Source of the DNA: Sphaerochaetaceae bacterium
GTDB lineage: Bacteria; Spirochaetota; Spirochaetia; Sphaerochaetales; Sphaerochaetaceae
Reading direction: 5' to 3'
Assembly (NCBI GenBank): GCA_023231265.1
Contig: JALNVT010000148.1
Location: 1 to 6,527 of the forward strand
Length of the DNA stretch: 6,527 nt
Below, in pieces: positions 1 through 4,919 of the stretch; position 1 is the stretch's first letter, and each line of letters starts with the position of its first letter. Below the pieces are notes generated by a model, which did not search any database, was not told the origin of the DNA, and saw only the letters and a list, made by a program, of their open reading frames with translations. The position numbers and the translations under genes were made by a program.

Positions 1-437
1 ATTATGTGGTTGCAATCAGAGATTGGAATGATAAAATCATCTATGATCCTCAATTTGTTGGATATAAATATGGAGGAGATGCAATGGTTTTGAATCTGAA
101 TGGAGGATTCAAGAAGTTCAATGCTTGGTCCTCTGAAGTAAATATATTCTACATGCTTCATGGCTCATTCGATATCTATTCAATCTGGAAGAACAATAAA
201 ACCTACACAACTCCAACAGAAACCAATGATAATGGTTCATTGGATCCTGATGCAGATATAAAAAATGCTGTATCAAGAACACTGGTGGCGGGTGTGAATG
301 GCAGTTATCAACTGCAATCAAATACAAAAGTATATGGTCAGCTTGATTTTGTTCATATTGTGAATCCTAAGAACAATTCAAACAACAGTGATATTAATGA
401 CCTGCAATTATCGACAGGAATCAAATATCATTTCTAA
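1..437 (+). CDS. Probable outer-membrane beta-barrel protein, 3' end only
   Basis: The reading frame is open from the left edge (first full codon at base 3) to a TAA at 435-437, so about 144 C-terminal residues are visible and the true start lies outside the window. The GTG at 6 has no ribosome binding site and should not be taken as a start. The protein has short stretches of alternating polar and hydrophobic residues separated by Asn/Asp-rich loops, as in beta-strands of a barrel. It ends LQLSTGIKYHF, with Phe at the last position and Tyr at -3, the pattern recognised by the BAM assembly machinery. I do not recognise the specific family. It could be a porin or other surface barrel. It runs convergent to the repressor gene and may be unrelated to the lactose genes. 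Barrel assignment is inference from strand pattern and C-terminus. Confidence 0.6.
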   Translation, partial: YVVAIRDWNDKIIYDPQFVGYKYGGDAMVLNLNGGFKKFNAWSSEVNIFYMLHGSFDIYSIWKNNKTYTTPTETNDNGSLDPDADIKNAVSRTLVAGVNGSYQLQSNTKVYGQLDFVHIVNPKNNSNNSDINDLQLSTGIKYHF

Positions 438-441
438 ATAA

Positions 442-476
442 CAGTGTCAATTTCGATTGATTGAACTGGATTTTTT
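442..476 (+). terminator. Possible weak terminator after the barrel gene
   Basis: A hairpin with stem TCAAT/ATTGA (447-451 with 456-460) around a TTCG loop is flanked by CAGT/ACTG (442-445 with 465-468) across an uneven internal loop. Six T residues follow at 471-476. The stem is AT-rich and interrupted, so by itself it would be weak. A stronger hairpin follows at 481-512. The last T residues overlap the stop codon of the convergent repressor gene. Confidence 0.35.
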
Positions 477-1548
477 AAGAGCTCTCCTGTTGTTCGATAG
501 GGGAGCGTTTTTCTTCCTCGTTCAAATTCTTGACACTCTCTCTTATTTTCATGGATGTTGGAATGTACATAAGTCTTGGGAATGCTATGGATCTTTCAAT
601 CTGATTTTTAAGCATATCAACACAGGACTGAGCAATTGCTAGAAGAGGGATCTTTACAGTTGTTAATGGTGGATTCAGATATTTAGCTGTTGAGATGTCA
701 TTGAAACCTACAACAGAGATATCTTCTGGAATTGAAAAACCCTTCTCCTTCAAGCGAGTCATAACAGCAGTTGCAACTGTATCATTTGCACAGAAAACTG
801 CAGTTGGCAGAGTTTCTGATTGCATCATCATATTGCACAATCTTATCCCCTCTTGATAGGACAGTTTCTTACCAACAAACAGGCGCTCCTCATTGTAGAG
901 ACCTTTTTCTTGCATGTAATCAACATAAGTCTTCTTTCTCATATCAATTTCATCTGGATCAAATTGCATTCCAATTTCGGTTATGACCTTACCCCCAATG
1001 AAGGCAATATCTTTATGGCCCAAAGAGATCAAGTAATCCAAAGCTTGAGTTGTTCCTAACTTTGTATTGATCAAAATAGAATCATATGTTGCAGCATCGG
1101 GACAGGAATCGATGAAAATTATGTTCTTGTTGATTGATTCAAGTTGAGCAATCTGCTCCTCTTTGAATCTACCAATGGCAATTATACCATCAGGTTGAGT
1201 ATCAACTGTTGTGATGTACTCTCCATCCATATCGACCAACTTGAAAGAATTGATATGATGCTTTGTGAGATATTTCTCAATTGTTATCATGAGATGAAGA
1301 TAATAAGGATCTTCTGCAAGGGCAGCAGATTCATACCAATCCACAATTGCTATATTGTAACGTGGAGCCATTTTCATCTTTCTTCTCTGTCTTTCTTTTG
1401 GAGGAATGTAATCCAATTCCTCTGCAATTGAGATGATTCTAAGTTTTGTTTCAATAGCAACGCTTAATGTGTTGTCATGGTTGAGTACCCTGGATACTGT
1501 TCCGGGCGATACACCTGCTACTTTTGCAATATCATTAATTGTTGCCAT
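475..1548 (-). CDS. LacI-family transcriptional repressor, EbgR-like, probable lac operon regulator
   Basis: A 357-residue cytoplasmic DNA-binding regulator. Residues 2-47 form the LacI helix-turn-helix headpiece (TINDIAKVAG, then GVSPGTVSRVLN with the recognition helix near 15-23). The rest is the periplasmic-binding-protein-like effector and dimer domain, with FCANDTVA (252-259), IPEDISVVGFNDI (273-285) and a conserved end near IPTSMKIRES (329-338). DPYYL (80-84) and the spacing inside the headpiece resemble E. coli EbgR, the regulator of an evolved beta-galactosidase. The linker after LDYIP is KERQRRKMKM and lacks the usual hinge Leu. The start at 1548 is chosen because AAGGAAG lies nine bases upstream; an in-frame ATG at 1572 has no such site and would add eight residues. 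About 18 residues beyond the conserved end are extra. It is divergent from the transporter genes, so control of them in response to a galactoside is likely but inferred. Confidence 0.9.
   Translation of the reverse strand: MATINDIAKVAGVSPGTVSRVLNHDNTLSVAIETKLRIISIAEELDYIPPKERQRRKMKMAPRYNIAIVDWYESAALAEDPYYLHLMITIEKYLTKHHINSFKLVDMDGEYITTVDTQPDGIIAIGRFKEEQIAQLESINKNIIFIDSCPDAATYDSILINTKLGTTQALDYLISLGHKDIAFIGGKVITEIGMQFDPDEIDMRKKTYVDYMQEKGLYNEERLFVGKKLSYQEGIRLCNMMMQSETLPTAVFCANDTVATAVMTRLKEKGFSIPEDISVVGFNDISTAKYLNPPLTTVKIPLLAIAQSCVDMLKNQIERSIAFPRLMYIPTSMKIRESVKNLNEEEKRSPIEQQESS
481..512 (+). terminator. Intrinsic terminator for the barrel gene, inside repressor coding sequence
   Basis: GCTCTCCT (481-488) pairs with AGGGGAGC (499-506), giving eight base pairs with one G-T wobble and a 10-base loop, followed by G and five T residues (508-512). 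This is a classic rho-independent terminator read on the + strand. On the - strand the hairpin is followed by TCTT and then A residues, so it should not terminate the repressor message. The whole element lies within the last dozen codons of the opposing LacI-family gene. Confidence 0.6.
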
Positions 1549-1557
1549 AATTTTATT

Positions 1558-1564
1558 CTTCCTT
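1558..1564 (-). promoter_or_regulatory. Ribosome binding site deciding the repressor start
   Basis: Read on the - strand this is AAGGAAG, nine bases before the ATG at 1548. It lies inside the extension that would be coding if the upstream ATG at 1572 were used, and that ATG is preceded only by AT-rich sequence. It therefore favours the shorter protein, which also begins like other family members (MATIxDIA). Confidence 0.65.
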
Positions 1565-1628
1565 TTCGTCATTGCTTTATAAAATATAATAATATCGATT
1601 TATTATCAACATTACTCTACATAAGTAA

Positions 1629-1656
1629 ATTATATCAAAAGTTTATCAACTTACAA
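1629..1656 (-). promoter_or_regulatory. Promoter of the LacI-family repressor gene
   Basis: On the - strand, TTGTAA (1656 to 1651) is a fair -35 box. A 16-base spacer follows, then a perfect TATAAT -10 box (1634 to 1629). TGA immediately precedes TATAAT, which makes an extended -10 (TGnTATAAT). Transcription would begin near 1622, leaving a leader of about 75 bases. The -35 box shares three bases with the 29-bp palindrome at 1654-1682, so the repressor probably controls its own gene. Confidence 0.6.
1639..1652. promoter_or_regulatory. Possible secondary operator (imperfect palindrome)
   Basis: AAGTT and AACTT (1639-1643 and 1648-1652) form a five-base inverted repeat around TATC. The nine bases AAAAGTTTA at 1637-1645 recur at 1659-1667 as the core of the main palindrome's left arm, 22 bases or about two helical turns away. 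The site lies mostly between the -35 and -10 boxes of the repressor promoter. It may be a weaker auxiliary operator or a degenerate copy; short AT-rich repeats can also arise by chance. Confidence 0.35.
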
Positions 1657-1682
1657 GTAAAAGTTTACTAAACTTTTACTTG
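1654..1682. promoter_or_regulatory. 29-bp perfect palindrome, probable LacI-family operator
   Basis: The left arm CAAGTAAAAGTTTA (1654-1667) and right arm TAAACTTTTACTTG (1669-1682) are exact reverse complements around a single C at 1668. Its last three bases are the first TTG of the forward -35 box, and its first three lie in the -35 box of the divergent repressor promoter. A bound dimer would therefore block both. The odd centre recalls lac-type operators, but there is no central CpG. Assignment to the adjacent repressor is inferred from position and symmetry. Confidence 0.75.
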
Positions 1683-1708
1683 ACATATGGAAAATACCGT
1701 CCTACCAT
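1680..1708 (+). promoter_or_regulatory. Promoter of the lactose transport and hydrolysis operon
   Basis: TTGACA at 1680-1685 is a perfect -35 box. A 17-base spacer, the optimal length, leads to TACCAT at 1703-1708, which matches four of six consensus -10 bases. Transcription would begin near 1715, giving a leader of about 37 bases before the first gene. The -35 box overlaps the end of the palindromic operator, so repression by occlusion is expected. Confidence 0.65.
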
Positions 1709-1751
1709 AAATTATAAACAAAAGTAATCTAAAAAAGGAGATTAAATTTTT

Positions 1752-3044
1752 ATGAAAAAATTATTAATTATTATGGTAGCAGCAATTTTAACAGTTGCTC
1801 CTATCTTTGCTAATGGTGCAAAAGAGGCAGCTCCTGTAGCTGACGATAATGGACCAAAAACCATCACAGTTTGGTGTTGGGACCCTGCATTTAACATTCC
1901 TGTTATGGAAGAGGCTGGAAGACGTTATACCGAAGCACACCCTGAAGTAACTTTCAATATTGTTGAAATGGCTAAGGCTGATGTTGAGCAGAAGATTCAA
2001 ACAATTTTGGCTTCTGGTACAAAAGATGGTTTACCAGATATCTGTTTGGTAGAAGATTATAATGTACAGAAATATGTAACATATTATCCTGGTTCTTTCG
2101 TAGACCTATCTGATGATTTCAATTTTGATGATTTCTCAGATTATAAAACATCTATTGGATCAGTTGATGGTGGTCAATATTCATTCCCATTCGATTCTGG
2201 TGTAGCTGGTCTATTCTACAGAACTGATATGTTGAAAGAAGCAGGTATAACTGCAGCAGATTTAGAGAACATCACATGGGATGAATTCTGTGATTTAGGT
2301 GAAAAATATACAGCTAAAACTGGTAAGTTCTTCTTAGCTGGTGATCCATCTGATGGTGGTTTCTTCAGAATGATGCTTCAGTCTTCAGGTAAATGGTATT
2401 TTGACGAAGATGGAAACGTTGATGTTAAGAACAATGAAGCTTTAGCTAAAGCTATTGAAATTTATAAAAGAATGTACAACGAATCATTCCGTAAACCAAC
2501 CAGTGGTTGGACAGAATGGGTAAGTGCAATCAACACAGGTGATGTTCCTACAATCACAACAGGTATTTGGATCATGGGTTCAATTCGTCAAGCTGAAGAT
2601 CAATCAGGTCTCTGGGATGTAGCTCCTGTTCCACGTCTTGATGTTCCAGGTTCTGTTAATGCATCTAACCTTGGTGGTTCATCATGGTGTGTATTGGAAA
2701 ATGGACAGCAGAAAAATGAAGCTATTGAATTCTTACAGGAAACATTTGCTTCTGATGCAGACTTCTACCAGACAATCCTAGTTAACCAAGGTGCTGTAGG
2801 TTCATATAAAGCAGCTATAACAGGTTCTGCTTATTCTGCAAACAATGAATTCTTCTCTAACAAACCTATTTTTGAAACTATGGGGCAGTGGTCAACACAG
2901 ATTCCTATGGTTAACGTTGGTTTGTTCACATATGATGCTGATGCAGCTGTTATGGCTAATGTTCAGGATTATTATGATGGAAAAGCAACTCTAGAAGAGA
3001 CTCTAGATAAAATTGACAGTCAATTAAGAAACGCAATGCTTTAG
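1752..3044 (+). CDS. Sugar ABC transporter substrate-binding protein (family 1), probably galactoside-specific
   Basis: A 430-residue periplasmic binding protein that delivers sugar to the permeases encoded downstream. Residues 1-20 (MKKLLII... ending IFA) are a signal peptide with probable signal peptidase I cleavage before NGAKEAA. There is no Cys, so it is not an obvious lipoprotein. The mature part begins with TITVWCWDPAFN (37-48) and continues with PDICLVEDY, a GIWIMGS segment, and SNLGGSSWCVL near the hinge, all typical of family 1 (MalE/MsmE-type) proteins; length is normal. AAGGAG ends 11 bases before the ATG. Four of its nine arginines use CGT, whereas the next gene uses only AGA or AGG, which suits high expression. 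It is first in the operon and separated from the permeases by a hairpin with a T-run. Specificity for lactose or a related galactoside is inferred from the nearby lacZ; the role matches LacE of Agrobacterium, but sequence alone does not prove it. Confidence 0.9.
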   Translation: MKKLLIIMVAAILTVAPIFANGAKEAAPVADDNGPKTITVWCWDPAFNIPVMEEAGRRYTEAHPEVTFNIVEMAKADVEQKIQTILASGTKDGLPDICLVEDYNVQKYVTYYPGSFVDLSDDFNFDDFSDYKTSIGSVDGGQYSFPFDSGVAGLFYRTDMLKEAGITAADLENITWDEFCDLGEKYTAKTGKFFLAGDPSDGGFFRMMLQSSGKWYFDEDGNVDVKNNEALAKAIEIYKRMYNESFRKPTSGWTEWVSAINTGDVPTITTGIWIMGSIRQAEDQSGLWDVAPVPRLDVPGSVNASNLGGSSWCVLENGQQKNEAIEFLQETFASDADFYQTILVNQGAVGSYKAAITGSAYSANNEFFSNKPIFETMGQWSTQIPMVNVGLFTYDADAAVMANVQDYYDGKATLEETLDKIDSQLRNAML

Positions 3045-3073
3045 GATTGATTGAAAGGTTAAAGTAAACAAAT

Positions 3074-3110
3074 AAAGGGGTCGGTAGAAAAATTCTATCG
3101 CCCTCTTTTT
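3074..3110 (+). terminator. Intercistronic hairpin with T-run, probable attenuator within the operon
   Basis: In the 79-base gap after the binding protein gene, CGGTAGAA (3082-3089) pairs with TTCTATCG (3093-3100) around a three-base loop, with one G-T pair. Across one mismatch the stem continues as AAAGGGG (3074-3080) with CCCTCTTT (3102-3108, one wobble). T residues run to 3110. The structure looks like a rho-independent terminator, yet the next ribosome binding site (GGGAG, 3114-3118) follows at once and no promoter is evident between. Partial read-through would leave more binding protein message than permease message and protect its 3' end. Confidence 0.75.
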
Positions 3111-3123
3111 AAAGGGAGAAACA

Positions 3124-4062
3124 ATGGCAACTGAACTAAAAAGGAAAAAGGTAGGATGGTACTTCATAACACCTGTTGGAATATTGCTGGGTATATTCTT
3201 GTTATATCCAATTTTTTATTCTCTATACCTAACTCTGACATCTACCAGAGGAACACTCACTCAATTCACCGGATTGGCTAACTACAGAAAGTTGTTTTCA
3301 GATCCTTCATTTTTTAAGGCTCTGAAGAACACCTTTAGAATTTTATTTTTGCAGGTTCCTTTGATGCTTGTATTGGCTCTGATATTTGCAGCTATGCTCA
3401 ACAGCAAGAAGCTGAAGTTCAGAGGATTCTTTAGAACAGCAATATTCCTTCCATCTGTAACATCTTTGATTGCTTACACAATTCTGTTCAAGATGTTGTT
3501 TGCTTATGATGGCTTGGTGAATTCAACTCTCATCAAAATTCACTTACTGGATGCTCCAATTGCTTGGATGCAAGCTCCTGGTACTGCAACATTTGTTCTC
3601 ATATTGGCAATGATCTGGAGATGGACTGGCTACAACATGATCTTCTATCTGTCAGCTATGCAGAACATCAGTGGAGATTTATATGAAGCAGCTTCAATTG
3701 ATGGTGCATCATCATCACAGGGATTCTTCAAAATCACATTACCACTTCTGAAACCAATGATTCTTTTCACAACTGTTATGTCTACAATTGGTACATTGCA
3801 GTTATTCGATGAACCAATGAACTTCTCAGCAGGTGGAACAACAGCATCTATGGTAGGTCCTGATAACTGTTTCTTGACTTTATCAGTTTATATCTACAAT
3901 CTCTGCTTCAAGTACACTCCAAAGTTTGGATATGCTGCAACAGTATCATATGCAATTCTTATAATCGTAGCTATTCTTACAATAATTCAGTTCAGAGTAA
4001 GTGAGGACAGTGATGTCAGGCTTGAAAGAAAGATGGCTAAAGCAATAAAGAGGGGGAATTAA
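3124..4062 (+). CDS. Sugar ABC transporter permease, MalF/LacF-type
   Basis: A 312-residue inner-membrane permease, one half of the channel for the sugar bound by the upstream protein. Six hydrophobic segments are visible, roughly residues 11-37, 70-92, 104-126, 154-178, 211-229 and 271-290. The cytoplasmic EAA loop that docks on the ATPase is at 188-211: EAASIDGASS, then FFKITLPLLKP. The N-terminus (KRKKVGWYFITPVGILLGIFLLYP) and the single long first periplasmic loop are typical of the MsmF/LacF group; it lacks the extra N-terminal helices of E. coli MalF. GGGAG lies five bases before the ATG. The gene follows an attenuator-like hairpin and is coupled to the next permease gene, whose ribosome binding site lies in its last codons. 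Family certain; substrate inferred from the operon. Confidence 0.93.
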   Translation: MATELKRKKVGWYFITPVGILLGIFLLYPIFYSLYLTLTSTRGTLTQFTGLANYRKLFSDPSFFKALKNTFRILFLQVPLMLVLALIFAAMLNSKKLKFRGFFRTAIFLPSVTSLIAYTILFKMLFAYDGLVNSTLIKIHLLDAPIAWMQAPGTATFVLILAMIWRWTGYNMIFYLSAMQNISGDLYEAASIDGASSSQGFFKITLPLLKPMILFTTVMSTIGTLQLFDEPMNFSAGGTTASMVGPDNCFLTLSVYIYNLCFKYTPKFGYAATVSYAILIIVAILTIIQFRVSEDSDVRLERKMAKAIKRGN

Positions 4063-4064
4063 TA

Positions 4065-4892
4065 ATGGATACAAGAAAAAAACCAAGAAGACCTGGAATG
4101 ATTATAGTTTATATCGTGCTATCTATAGCATCAATATTCTCACTGTTCCCTTTCCTTTGGATAGTTGTTGGAAGCACAAATACATCTACAGATGTAATTC
4201 AAGGAAAGATGACCTTTGGAAATCAGTGGTCAACAAATATCACAAAATTATTTGGAAATGCAAACATGAGTACAGCTCTGATGAACTCCTTGAAAATTGC
4301 ATTGTTTACTGTTATTCTCACTTTGTTGATTACATCTATGGCAGCCTATGGCTTTCAAATGTACAAAACAAAAAGGAAAGAAAAACTATACTCATTTTTC
4401 CTTCTGACAATGATGGTTCCTTTTGCTTCTCTCATGATTCCTTTATTTAAGTTGATTGCAACATTGCATTTGATCAACTCAGTATGGGCAATCATTCTTG
4501 TAAGCAGTGCATCTGTATTTATGGTATTCTTCTTCAGACAGAGTTTCGTAAATTATCCTAGTGATGTTTTGGAAGCTGCCAGAGTTGATGGAGCGAATGA
4601 GGTAATGACATTTTTTAGAATATTTGTACCTTCAATGAAGAGTACATATGCAGCTGCTGCTATATATACATTTATGACCAGTTGGAACAACTATCTGTGG
4701 CCATTGATTGTATTGCAAACAAATGAAAAGCAGACAACTACATTGTTAATTTCTTCATTATCAAGTGCATATACACCAGATTACGGAGTGATAATGAGTG
4801 GTATTTCAATCGCTACATTACCTGTAATCATTATATTCTTTGCATTCCAAAGACAGTTTGTTGAAGGTATGCTTGGATCTGTTAAACAATAA
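4065..4892 (+). CDS. Sugar ABC transporter permease, MalG/LacG-type
   Basis: A 275-residue inner-membrane permease that pairs with the preceding one. Hydrophobic segments lie near residues 11-35, 70-94, 106-127, 136-159, 194-216 and 243-262. The EAA loop is at 170-192: EAARVDGANE, then FFRIFVPSMKS. The C-terminus FQRQFVEGMLGSVKQ has the form common to MalG-type subunits (Q-FV-G-G-VK). The ATG is two bases after the stop of the first permease gene, with AGGGGG eight bases upstream inside that gene, so translation is probably coupled. A short 27-base gap separates it from lacZ. The ATPase that must energise the pair is not encoded in this window. Confidence 0.93.
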   Translation: MDTRKKPRRPGMIIVYIVLSIASIFSLFPFLWIVVGSTNTSTDVIQGKMTFGNQWSTNITKLFGNANMSTALMNSLKIALFTVILTLLITSMAAYGFQMYKTKRKEKLYSFFLLTMMVPFASLMIPLFKLIATLHLINSVWAIILVSSASVFMVFFFRQSFVNYPSDVLEAARVDGANEVMTFFRIFVPSMKSTYAAAAIYTFMTSWNNYLWPLIVLQTNEKQTTTLLISSLSSAYTPDYGVIMSGISIATLPVIIIFFAFQRQFVEGMLGSVKQ

Positions 4893-4919
4893 AGAACAAC
4901 AAATAAGGAGTCAAATATA

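Noticed and set aside
6..8. GTG as the start of the first gene
   Set aside because: The frame is open to the window edge, no ribosome binding site can be seen, and a barrel protein of only 143 residues starting mid-strand without a signal peptide is unlikely.
771..1431. Open frames on the + strand opposite the repressor gene
   Set aside because: They have no ribosome binding sites or recognisable domains and lie antisense to a clear LacI-family gene.
1549..1572. Upstream ATG at 1572 that would add MTKRKNKI to the repressor
   Set aside because: It has no ribosome binding site, while the extension itself contains AAGGAAG at correct spacing for the ATG at 1548, where family similarity begins.
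1580..1605. AT-rich stretch around ATCGAT in the repressor leader as another operator
   Set aside because: Outside the six-base ATCGAT the flanks do not pair symmetrically, and there is no likeness to the main palindrome.
1654..1682. The palindrome as a transcription terminator
   Set aside because: It lies upstream of both predicted transcription starts and overlaps the -35 boxes, so it would not normally be transcribed; an operator explains it better.
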